NCBI GenBank assembly: GCA_965198995.1
Contig: CBDAQG010000002.1
Location: 1,488,001-1,552,000, forward strand
Source of the DNA: CAXMMR01 sp965198995
GTDB taxonomy: Bacteria; Pseudomonadota; Alphaproteobacteria; Acetobacterales; Acetobacteraceae
Reading direction: 5' to 3'
DNA length: 64,000 nucleotides
Shown: piece after piece, positions 8,583-16,057 of the stretch
Numbering within the stretch: position 1 is the first letter of the stretch
How the letters are laid out: the number at the start of each line of letters is the position of its first letter
Notes under the pieces: model-generated
The model's input: the letters and a program-made list of their open reading frames with translations, nothing else
What the model was told of the DNA's origin: nothing
The model's database searches: none
Position numbers and translations under genes: made by a program

Positions 8583-8598
8583 GATATCATGGGGCGGG

Positions 8599-9441
8599 TC
8601 ATGGGGCGCGGCCGGCGCGGGCGAGCAGGCCCTGGCCGATCATCGAGGCGGAGAGCAGCGACAGGAAGATCATCAGGCCGGGCGGCAGGATCAGCCACCA
8701 GGGGCTGAGTGCCACCAGCAGCAGCGCCTCCTGCAGCAGGCCGCCCCAGCTCGTGTACGGCGGCTGGACGCCGAGGCCGAGGAAGGACAGCGCGGAGAGC
8801 GAGAAGATCATGTCGCCGACCAGCAGGGTGCCGTTCACCACCAGCACCGCGGCCATCACCCGCAGCAGGTGGACGCGGGCGATATACCAGTTTGACAGGC
8901 CGAGCTGGCGGGCGGCGTGGACGAAGTCGCGGTCGCGCTGGGCGCGGGTCTCGTTGCGCACCAGGCGGGCGAGGCCGGGCCAGGAGATCAGGCCGAGCAA
9001 CAGGATCAGGCTGCCGGTGCCGAGCTTCACCAGGGCGGCGAAGAAGATCAGCACCACCAAGCCGGGCAAAGCGAGGATCGCGTCCAGCAGGCGCATCAGC
9101 GCGGCGTCGAGCCAGTTCGGCGCCAGGCCGGAGGCGAGGCCGTACAGGGTGCCGACCACGAAGGCGAGCAGGGCCGCCGGCAGGCTCACCAGCAGCGTCG
9201 AGGCGCCGCCGGACATCAGGCGGGACAGGCCGTCGCGGCCGAGCTCGTCGGTGCCGAGGGGAAAGGCGGGCGAGGGCGGCTGCAGCACGTTGTCGGAATG
9301 CAGCGCGTAGGGGTTGCCGTGCCAGAGCAGGGTGCCGAGGAAGCTGAACAGCAGGATGGCGGCGAACAGCGCGAGGCCTGCGGTCAGCGTCGCGTTGCTG
9401 CGCGGCAGGCGCAGGCGGGACAGCGTTAACGTGGCGCTCAT
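8599..9441 (-). CDS. Peptide-type ABC importer permease (OppC/DppC-like)
   Basis: 280 residues from the ATG at 9441, with about five or six membrane helices and the binding-protein-dependent transport loop that docks on the ATPase (the GLISWPGLARLVRNETRAQR region). The short N-terminal cytoplasmic part followed by a helix, then a periplasmic loop with LGTDELGRD, is typical of the DppC/OppC group. A longer frame from 9504 reads into family A copy b and is not credible. Function: inner-membrane half-channel for peptides or peptide-like chelates. Confidence 0.9.
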   Translation of the reverse strand: MSATLTLSRLRLPRSNATLTAGLALFAAILLFSFLGTLLWHGNPYALHSDNVLQPPSPAFPLGTDELGRDGLSRLMSGGASTLLVSLPAALLAFVVGTLYGLASGLAPNWLDAALMRLLDAILALPGLVVLIFFAALVKLGTGSLILLLGLISWPGLARLVRNETRAQRDRDFVHAARQLGLSNWYIARVHLLRVMAAVLVVNGTLLVGDMIFSLSALSFLGLGVQPPYTSWGGLLQEALLLVALSPWWLILPPGLMIFLSLLSASMIGQGLLARAGRAP

Positions 9442-9444
9442 GCG

Positions 9445-9580
9445 AAGGCCAGGAGCTCTGCTCCTGGACCTCGCTGGGGGCGGCGCCCCCAGACCCGCAT
9501 CCATGAGTGCATGGACAAGGAATGGATTTTGAAGGCTTCGCCTTTCATGGGGTTCAGGGGCAAAGCCCCTGGCCTTCCTT
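9445..9580. repeat. Family A intergenic repeat, copy b
   Basis: 136 bp between the two permease genes of one operon. It starts AAGGCCAGGAGCTCTGCTCCTGG and ends with CCTGGCCTTCCTT; inside are GGGGGCGGCGCCCCC and the AAGGC...GCCTT module. Its left end is four bases upstream of the dppC-like start codon, so in the minus-strand transcript it sits exactly where the ribosome site of that gene should be. Confidence 0.88.
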
Positions 9581-9585
9581 CTTGA

Positions 9586-10539
9586 TTAGCCAAAGTTCGC
9601 CCTCGGATCGAGCAGGCCGTTGACCAGGTCGGCGAGCAGGTTGCCGATCACGGTCAGCACGCCGAGCAGCAGGACGATGGCGATCAGCACCGGGTAGTCC
9701 TGACTGAGCGCCGAGCGCCACAGCAGCCAGCCCAGGCCGGGGTAGGAGAACACCGTCTCGATCACCACGCCGCCGGCGAAGATCGACGGGAAGCTCAGGC
9801 CGAGCACGGTGACGAGCGGGCGCAGCGCGTTGCGCATGACGTGGCCGAACAGGATTTGCCGGTTGTTCAGGCCTTTGGCGCGCGCGGTGCGGACGTAGTC
9901 GCGGGAGAGCTCCTCGTGCACCGACTGGGCGAAGTAGCGCGACAGGCCGGCGACGGTGACCAGCGAGACGGTGGCGACGGGCAGGATGAGGTGCAGCGCG
10001 TAGGAGGAGAGCGGCGGGTCGGCGTAGCGGATGTCGGCCATGCCGCTGGCCGGCAGCAGGCGCCACTGGATGGCGAACACCAGCACCAGCAGGGTGGCGA
10101 CGAAGAAGGAGGGCACCGAGTAGAAGGCGAGCTCGAGCCCGCCGAGCAGCTTGCCGGCCGGCCGCAGGTAGGTGACGCCGTGGGCGAGCCCGATCAGGAT
10201 GGCGAAGATCGTGCTGAGCACGGTGGCCAGCGCGTAGAGCAGGATGGTGTTGGCCTCGAAATCGAGCAGCAGCGTGCCGACGGGCTCATGCAGCAGGAAG
10301 GAGAAGCCGAGGTCGCCGTGGAACAGATGCTGCCACCAGGTGAGGTATTGCTGCCACACCGGCAGGTCCAGTCCGAGGCGGGCGTTGAGGGCGGCGACGG
10401 CCGCCGGCGTCGCCTTCATGCCGAGGATGGAGTAGGCCGGGCCGCCCGGTGTCAGATGCACGAGCGCGAAGGTGATGGTGACCAGGATCGCGATGGACAG
10501 CGCCGAGGCGCCGAGGCGTTTGCAGACCCTAGCCAGCAT
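9586..10539 (-). CDS. Peptide-type ABC importer permease (OppB/DppB-like)
   Basis: 317 residues from the ATG at 10539. About six membrane helices, with the DppB-type start (first helix at about 10-30, then a long periplasmic loop with LGLDLPVWQQYLTWW) and the ATPase-coupling loop (YVRTARAKGLNNRQILFGHV). The start overlaps the stop of the binding-protein gene by 11 bases, a sign of translational coupling. It forms the second half-channel with the OppC-like protein. Confidence 0.92.
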   Translation of the reverse strand: MLARVCKRLGASALSIAILVTITFALVHLTPGGPAYSILGMKATPAAVAALNARLGLDLPVWQQYLTWWQHLFHGDLGFSFLLHEPVGTLLLDFEANTILLYALATVLSTIFAILIGLAHGVTYLRPAGKLLGGLELAFYSVPSFFVATLLVLVFAIQWRLLPASGMADIRYADPPLSSYALHLILPVATVSLVTVAGLSRYFAQSVHEELSRDYVRTARAKGLNNRQILFGHVMRNALRPLVTVLGLSFPSIFAGGVVIETVFSYPGLGWLLWRSALSQDYPVLIAIVLLLGVLTVIGNLLADLVNGLLDPRANFG

Positions 10540-12214
10540 GCGGGGCCGGCGCGGCTGTCGCGGTGGCGGCCGGCACACCGGCGGGGCAGGCGCGACTGCC
10601 GGAGAGCGCCAGGTATTCGAGCTTCCACATGTAGTTTGGCTGAAACGCCTCCCGAAAACCGGTGATGCCCGGGACCGCCAGCAGCGAGTAGTCGCCCTGC
10701 GGCATGAACAGGAACGGTTGCTGGGCCGAGATCAAGTCCTGCAGCTGAAAAATCGCCTGCCGTCCCGGTTCGGTGCCGATCTTCGTCGCCAGCGCGTCGA
10801 CCTCCGGATCGGAGAACTTGCCGTAGTTCTCGCCGGCGTCGGTGCCGAAGTTGATCTGCATGTCAGGGTAGGTGAACTGGCTCCAGCCGATCGAGGCGGT
10901 CTGCCAATCCTGCGGGTGGCGCGTCATCGTCTCGATGATCTGGTTGAAGTCCATCAGCCGGATGTTCATCCGGATGCCGATGCGGGCGAGGTCGGCCTGC
11001 AGGAACTGCGTCAGCAGCAATCGGTCACCGGAGTTCGAGCTGAGCAGGTCGGTCCATTCCAGCCGGTCGCCGCCGCGTTGCATGACGCCGTCCGGGCCGC
11101 GGCTGTAGCCGGCCGCCGCAAGCAGGGCGAGCGCCCGCCCGGGATCGTAGCCGACCGGGAAATGATCGGCTTTGGCGGCCGGCGACAGGAAGGGTTGCAG
11201 GGCCGGCTCGATCGGGCTGTAGAGCGGCTCGGCCTGGCCGTGGAAGACGACGCCGACCAGCGCCCTCATGTCGAGCGCATCGGCGATCGCCTGACGGACC
11301 CGAACATCCTTGAAGATGGCGGCGGCCGAGCCGGCGAAGTTGTAGACGACAGTGTTGTTGGAGGAGCCGGAAGGCAGCGGCACCTTGCGGTAGCCGGGCA
11401 GCGAGCTGGCGAAGCCGTAGGTCGCGAACGGAATCGTTGCGACGTCGAGCTCACCGGTCTGCAGGGCGGCGAGCGGGTCGATGCCGGCGAGGAAGTCGAT
11501 CACCAGGCGGCGCGTCTGCGGCTTGTGGCCGGTCCAATACGGGTTCGGCTTGAGCGCGACGTAGCGGCCTGGCTGATACTCGTCGAGCGCGAACGGGCCG
11601 CTGTCGACGCCGAGGAACTTCACGTCGGTCTGCAGGCTGCGCTGCGCCTCGAGCGCGACGTGGCCCCAGGCGTGGCGCGGCAGGGCGTAGAGCTGACCGA
11701 GGCCGAGCCCTTCGAACCACTCGGGATTGACCGGGCGCGTCGTGGTGACGGTCAGCGACAGCGGGCTGTCGGCGGTGACGCTGGCAAACAGCTGCGGCAT
11801 GCCGCCGGAGCCGTAGCCGTAGAACGTCTGGCCGGCCGACTTCATCAGCTCGAAGCCGTAGACGATGTCGTCGGCGGTGATCGGCTCGCCGTCCGACCAG
11901 CGCCAGGATTTGAGCGTGATGTGAAACCTGGTTTGATCAGGCGAGACGGTGATGGCGTCCGCCTCGCTGTTGGCGAAGTCGAGCGAGTGGTCGCCGGCAA
12001 ACCACAGCAGCGGGCGGAAGATCTGCCAGATGACCTCCTGGTCGTAGAGCGAGCCGTCGGTCAGCACCGGGTGCATCGAGGCGATCGGCTGCGCCACCGC
12101 CTCGACGCCGTTGCCGGACGGCACGACGACGGTGCCGCAGGGCGGCGACGCCACGCATGGCGGGGCGAGGATGGCGCCTAGAGCAAGCGTCGCGAGGAGA
12201 AGTCTGGGTGACAT
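10529..12214 (-). CDS. Peptide-type ABC importer substrate-binding protein (SBP family 5)
   Basis: 561 residues with a signal peptide (MSPRLLLATLALGAILAPPC region, cut near VAS) and the SBP_bac_5 fold: the N-terminal lobe contains SLYDQEVIWQIFRPLLWF, followed by the TRFHITLKSWRWSDGEPITADD signature and a C-terminal region with the LAAAGYSRGPDGV motif. It is a periplasmic receptor that binds peptides, nickel chelates, opines or similar ligands; the ligand cannot be told. It lies directly downstream of a TonB-dependent receptor, suggesting that it takes over the compound that the receptor imports. Confidence 0.92.
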   Translation of the reverse strand: MSPRLLLATLALGAILAPPCVASPPCGTVVVPSGNGVEAVAQPIASMHPVLTDGSLYDQEVIWQIFRPLLWFAGDHSLDFANSEADAITVSPDQTRFHITLKSWRWSDGEPITADDIVYGFELMKSAGQTFYGYGSGGMPQLFASVTADSPLSLTVTTTRPVNPEWFEGLGLGQLYALPRHAWGHVALEAQRSLQTDVKFLGVDSGPFALDEYQPGRYVALKPNPYWTGHKPQTRRLVIDFLAGIDPLAALQTGELDVATIPFATYGFASSLPGYRKVPLPSGSSNNTVVYNFAGSAAAIFKDVRVRQAIADALDMRALVGVVFHGQAEPLYSPIEPALQPFLSPAAKADHFPVGYDPGRALALLAAAGYSRGPDGVMQRGGDRLEWTDLLSSNSGDRLLLTQFLQADLARIGIRMNIRLMDFNQIIETMTRHPQDWQTASIGWSQFTYPDMQINFGTDAGENYGKFSDPEVDALATKIGTEPGRQAIFQLQDLISAQQPFLFMPQGDYSLLAVPGITGFREAFQPNYMWKLEYLALSGSRACPAGVPAATATAAPAPHAG

Positions 12215-12275
12215 CGGTTGGTCTTACTAGGACGTGACCAAACCGGAGTGCAATGCGCGTGCCGCCCTGCGCCGG

Positions 12276-12291
12276 CCGCCCTTTCGGGCGG
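12276..12291 (-). terminator. Hairpin between the receptor and binding-protein genes
   Basis: CCGCCC and GGGCGG pair around TTTC, embedded in a longer imperfect stem (GTGCCG...CGGCAC). It lies between the TonB-receptor stop and the binding-protein start with no T-run. It may partly terminate or process the message so that receptor and importer are made in different amounts. Confidence 0.45.
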
Positions 12292-12310
12292 ACGGCACAG
12301 GTGCGACCTC

Positions 12311-15004
12311 TCAGAAGCGCAGCGTCGCGTCGAAGATGACCGAGGCCGGCGGCCCGATCAGCGCGGTGGTGTCGTAGGTGTCGCGGTAGACGCCGGCGTA
12401 GGAGTAGTTGAACAGGTAGCGGTAGGCGTAATAATGCGTGTTGAAGATGTTCTGCGCGTTGAGGGTGAACTTGACCGACTTGGCCGGTCCGAGCCCGTAG
12501 CCGGTTAGCGGCATGGTGTAGGAGCCGAGGAAGTTCACCGTGTTGAACTCCGGCAGCTTGTAGTTCTCGTTGGTCGTGGTCGCGGCCTCGAGCAGCGGGT
12601 TGGGGTTGGTGACCGAGATGTTGTAGGTGGTGAACTGCTCGCCGGTGTACTGATCGTCGACGCGCACCGACCATGGGCCGTTCTCGTAGGAGAAGCCGAA
12701 ATTGGCGAGCCAATTCGGGATCGAGGACAGCGGCGTGTCCTTGAAGGCGAAGCCGAACTGGTCCTGGAACGGCGTGACCGAGGCGGAGTAGTTGTTGAGG
12801 TAGTCGGCCTGGTTGAACGAGCCGGTGGCGAAGACCTGCAGATGCGGCGTGATGCGATACTGACCGTTCATCTCGACGCCGCGATACTGGTTCGAGCCGA
12901 TGTTGCTGTAGAAGAACTGGTCGGTCAGGTAGTTGGCGTAAAAGCCGATCGCACTCGTCGTCTTCTGGTAGAAGTAGTCGACGTTGAGCAGCAGGCGCGG
13001 CGTGTCATAGCGGATGCCGCCCTCATAGGCGTGCACCAGGGTGTTGTGCGGCGCCTGCGTCGAGCCGGAGGCGCCGAGCGTGTAGTCGGTGATCTGCGGG
13101 AAGCTCGCGGAGCGGCCATACGACGCGTAGGCTGTCATGTGATACGGCAGGTCGTAGCTGAGACCGATATACGGCTCGACCGCCTTGTCGAAGCCTTCGA
13201 GGTCGTAGGCGCCTTCACCTTGGATGGTTCGTGCCGAGGCCGGAACGTGCGAGGTGGTGAGCACGCCCTCCCAGGCGATGCCCGGCTCGAAATGCAGCGT
13301 GTTGTGGATCAGGTCGATACGGTCCTGGACATAGCCCTGGATGACCGTGCGCTCCTGGCCGCCGCCATAGCCGAACGAGGTGTCGCCCGCGACCTGCGGG
13401 AAGTCGAGGCCGGGACCGCCGAAGTAGGTCTGCGCGTAATCCGTTTCCTTGGCGAACAGGCCGCCGATGGTAATGTTGTTGTAGGGCAGGAAGACGTTGA
13501 CCTTGGGCGCGAAGCCGTAGGTGTCGGTGCCCTGATAGCTGACGTTGGCGTCTTCGCCCGGGATGTAGGAGTCGACGTTGGTCGGGTCGGCGCCCGGATT
13601 GACGCTCAGCGGCTCGTTGGTGAAGAAGGGCGGGTTGTAGCGCGCCGCGGTGCCGCCGATGAAGGGGATGTTGGTGTTGACCGCGGTCGGGCCATAGGGG
13701 CCGTAGATGTAGAACGGCACCTGGAAGTTCGGCTGGTGCGGATAGCTCTGATAGATGATGTCCGGATTGACGTAGCTCTCCGTCTTGTCGTCGGTGCCGA
13801 CGTAGAAGAACTTGCCGCCGACGATCAGGTGATCGTTGATGTAGGTCTCGTCGCCGAGGATCGCGGTGAGATAGTCGTCGCTCTCGTTGAACACCACCTG
13901 GTTCTTGCCCTGGTTGTAGGTGTAACCGTAGAGCGCGATCTCATCCGTCGGCACGCCTGACGAGGGCGGCAGATCCGCCCGGCCGGTGTTGTAGATGACG
14001 TCGAGCGTGACGTGCGAGGTGCCGTCGAAATACGGCTTGTCGGCCGAGAACAGCATGTTGTGAAATTTGCCGGCGGTGTTGGCGATGTAGCCGGAGTTTT
14101 CACTCTGGTCGTATTTCAGCAGCAGCATCAGCCCGTCAGTGCCGGGGATCGAGCCGCTGTTTTCGGTAAATCCGTAGTGATCGTAGTCGAACGAGCCGAT
14201 GCCGGCGGTGAGCTCCGTGTAGGGCTTTGCCGTCGGCTTGAGCGTCTCGTAGGCGATGGTGCCGCCGTTGGTGCCGAAGCCGGCGACGTCGACAGGCGCG
14301 GTGCCGGGATAGACGTTGACCGAGCTGAGCTGGGTGATGTCGACCGGGTTGCCGACGTTGTTGGTCAGGAAGCCGCCCTGGCCGTTGCTCAGCAGGTCGT
14401 TGATCGGAATGCCGTTCAGGGTGGTCGACAGCTCGGCGTAGCGCACGCCGCGGACCGTCAGCTCGGGCGTGTTCTGGCCGACGCCGAGCTGGTAGGAGTT
14501 GACCGACGGGGTCTGCTTGAGCAGCGACTGCACCGAGCCGAGGGCGCCGGTCTGCTGGATCTGCGCCTGGCCGACCTCGCTGACCGCGGACGGCACGTTC
14601 TGCTCTTTGAGCAGCAGCTCGCGATAGGATTTCTGCACCGTGTCGATGGCGACGTCGTTGCCAGCGACCGGGCCGGCGCCGAGGTCGGAGGTAGCGTTGG
14701 TGCCGGCCGCAGTCGACCCTGGCTGCACCGTGCCCGCCGCCGCTGCGGCACCGGCTGCCGCTGGCACGGCCGCGCCGGTGGCACTCGGGATCGCACCCTG
14801 ATGGGCCGCGACTTTGCCGACCGGATGACGCCGATGGTACTTGCGGTGATAGGGCTTGGGCGGGTTGCCGGCGCTGGCCGGAGCCGAGCTCGTCGGGCCT
14901 TCACCGGTGGTGGCTGTCTGGGCGTGGAGGATGGTGGGGCAGGCGCCCCAGGCGACACTGCATGCGGTGAACAGCATCAGGTGCTGGCGTCGCGTCTTGA
15001 TCAT
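12311..15004 (-). CDS. TonB-dependent outer-membrane receptor
   Basis: 897 residues. Signal peptide at about 1-29, then a roughly 85-residue alanine/proline/glycine-rich linker, a plug domain (VPSAVSEVGQAQIQQTGALG, TPELTVRGVRYAELSTTLNG) at about 135-250 and a 22-strand barrel with alternating aromatic strands to the C-terminal ATLRF, ending in the Phe that outer-membrane proteins need. It imports a bulky scarce compound using TonB energy. The substrate is unknown; genes downstream encode a peptide-type importer and ExbBD. Confidence 0.93.
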   Translation of the reverse strand: MIKTRRQHLMLFTACSVAWGACPTILHAQTATTGEGPTSSAPASAGNPPKPYHRKYHRRHPVGKVAAHQGAIPSATGAAVPAAAGAAAAAGTVQPGSTAAGTNATSDLGAGPVAGNDVAIDTVQKSYRELLLKEQNVPSAVSEVGQAQIQQTGALGSVQSLLKQTPSVNSYQLGVGQNTPELTVRGVRYAELSTTLNGIPINDLLSNGQGGFLTNNVGNPVDITQLSSVNVYPGTAPVDVAGFGTNGGTIAYETLKPTAKPYTELTAGIGSFDYDHYGFTENSGSIPGTDGLMLLLKYDQSENSGYIANTAGKFHNMLFSADKPYFDGTSHVTLDVIYNTGRADLPPSSGVPTDEIALYGYTYNQGKNQVVFNESDDYLTAILGDETYINDHLIVGGKFFYVGTDDKTESYVNPDIIYQSYPHQPNFQVPFYIYGPYGPTAVNTNIPFIGGTAARYNPPFFTNEPLSVNPGADPTNVDSYIPGEDANVSYQGTDTYGFAPKVNVFLPYNNITIGGLFAKETDYAQTYFGGPGLDFPQVAGDTSFGYGGGQERTVIQGYVQDRIDLIHNTLHFEPGIAWEGVLTTSHVPASARTIQGEGAYDLEGFDKAVEPYIGLSYDLPYHMTAYASYGRSASFPQITDYTLGASGSTQAPHNTLVHAYEGGIRYDTPRLLLNVDYFYQKTTSAIGFYANYLTDQFFYSNIGSNQYRGVEMNGQYRITPHLQVFATGSFNQADYLNNYSASVTPFQDQFGFAFKDTPLSSIPNWLANFGFSYENGPWSVRVDDQYTGEQFTTYNISVTNPNPLLEAATTTNENYKLPEFNTVNFLGSYTMPLTGYGLGPAKSVKFTLNAQNIFNTHYYAYRYLFNYSYAGVYRDTYDTTALIGPPASVIFDATLRF

Positions 15005-15060
15005 TGCGTAACCCGGGCCTTTTTCATCGATCGCAGACCCGCTGCGCCGGTGAACGCGAG

Positions 15061-15076
15061 TTCCCTGCTCAGGGAA
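15061..15076. promoter_or_regulatory. Palindrome upstream of the TonB-receptor gene
   Basis: TTCCCTG-CT-CAGGGAA, 7-bp perfect arms, 57 bases upstream of the receptor start. It is a plausible dimeric repressor operator in an otherwise featureless 275-base divergent region. It does not look like a canonical Fur box, and no cognate regulator gene is adjacent. Confidence 0.35.
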
Positions 15077-15279
15077 GCTTCACGCTGTTGTGCGCAGTGT
15101 CGCAATGCGTGTGCCATGAGGGAACATGCGCGGGCGTCACATTTGGATACGAGCGTCCGGCTGTGGCTTGATTGTCACGCTTCGACTGCCGAAACTGCCA
15201 CGGTTAGCCCGACGTTGCCGGCCAAACCTGATCATGAGCGGTGAGAGCAGCGGCGGTGATGTCAAAGAGTGGGCGCGTG

Positions 15280-15501
15280 ATGAGCAGCAAGCCGGACACT
15301 GCACGCTTCGCGCGCAGGATCGCCGCGGCCGTGCTGGTCGGCGGCTTGCTGGCGGCCCTCGCCGGGTGCGGCGCACCGCCGCCCGGAGCGGGCGACCCGG
15401 ACACGCATCCGGGCGCGGCGCTGGTGCCGGGCGGTGGCGCCGGGCCGGGGCTGCACGGCCCCTACCACACGGACCCGGGCCCGGGCGGGTTCCAGTCGTG
15501 A
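15280..15501 (+). CDS. Small predicted lipoprotein
   Basis: 73 residues from the ATG at 15280 (in-frame GTG or ATG starts at 15241, 15259 and 15277 are also possible). A basic n-region with two arginines is followed by a hydrophobic stretch and lipobox LAALAGC, so the mature protein would be a lipid-anchored, roughly 45-residue proline/glycine-rich peptide without a known domain. Its TGA overlaps the GTG of the next lipoprotein gene, implying coupled translation. Function unknown. Confidence 0.6.
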   Translation: MSSKPDTARFARRIAAAVLVGGLLAALAGCGAPPPGAGDPDTHPGAALVPGGGAGPGLHGPYHTDPGPGGFQS

Positions 15502-15914
15502 GGGGGCGGCTTGGCAGGCTGACCGCCTTGGTTGCTGGCCCGATCACGGTCGCCATGATCGCCGCCGGCCTGGTCGCCGGGTGCGCGAGCGTGGCGCCCG
15601 GTGGGCTCGGGATCGGCTATGCCCAGCGCAACGACTATGTGTGCAACCCGCCGCGGCAGGCGCTCGGGACCGGCGCCCGGCCGTTCACCTTCTATCCGGG
15701 GCCGGGACCGGCGTTCAGCGCCTGGTATGAGCCGCAGCGTGACCAGGTGGTGCTGCACTTCTACCAGGGCAGCGTCCAGCACCTCGCGCGCGTGCCGGGG
15801 GGCGCCGGCGTGCTGTATGCCAACGGCGCCTATGCCTGGAACGACAACGGCACGCGCGGCATCCTGACCTCGACGCGCAACTCGCTTGTCTGGGGCTGCC
15901 GGCGGCTGCAGTAG
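15498..15914 (+). CDS. Predicted lipoprotein with MliC-like domain
   Basis: 138 residues from the GTG at 15498, which overlaps the stop of the preceding lipoprotein gene. Signal region and lipobox (AAGLVAGC) at about 18-27. The mature part has the outline of MliC-type lysozyme inhibitors: an early Y-x-C (DYVCN), short beta strands, a G-x-Y-A-W-x-x-x-G motif near ANGAYAWNDNGTRG, and a second Cys near the end (VWGC). If right, it would protect the envelope against c-type lysozyme; the similarity is by motif only. A longer frame from 15126 is an artefact of reading through the first gene. Confidence 0.6.
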   Translation: MRGRLGRLTALVAGPITVAMIAAGLVAGCASVAPGGLGIGYAQRNDYVCNPPRQALGTGARPFTFYPGPGPAFSAWYEPQRDQVVLHFYQGSVQHLARVPGGAGVLYANGAYAWNDNGTRGILTSTRNSLVWGCRRLQ

Positions 15915-15917
15915 ATC

Positions 15918-16056
15918 AAGGAAGGCCAGGGCTCTGCCCTGGACCCGCCAAGGGCCGGCGGCCCTTGGAACCCGGTTGGATGGGATTCAAGGGTTTCGGG
16001 CCGTGGTGCGAAGCACGCGGCGCTTGACGGGGGGTCCAGGGCAGGGCCCTGGCCTT
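15918..16056. repeat. Family A intergenic repeat, copy c
   Basis: 139 bp between the convergent lipoprotein and ppc genes. Left end AAGGAAGGCCAGGGCTCTGC, right end GGGCCCTGGCCTT. The centre differs from other copies (AAGGGCCGGCGGCCCTT and a GGGTTTCGGGCC stretch), showing that ends are better conserved than cores. Confidence 0.85.
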
Positions 16057-16057
16057 G

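Noticed and set aside
12842..13960. Plus-strand open frame opposite the TonB receptor
   Set aside because: Composition (valine/arginine/aspartate-rich) is that of a reverse shadow; the minus-strand frame has a full receptor domain layout.
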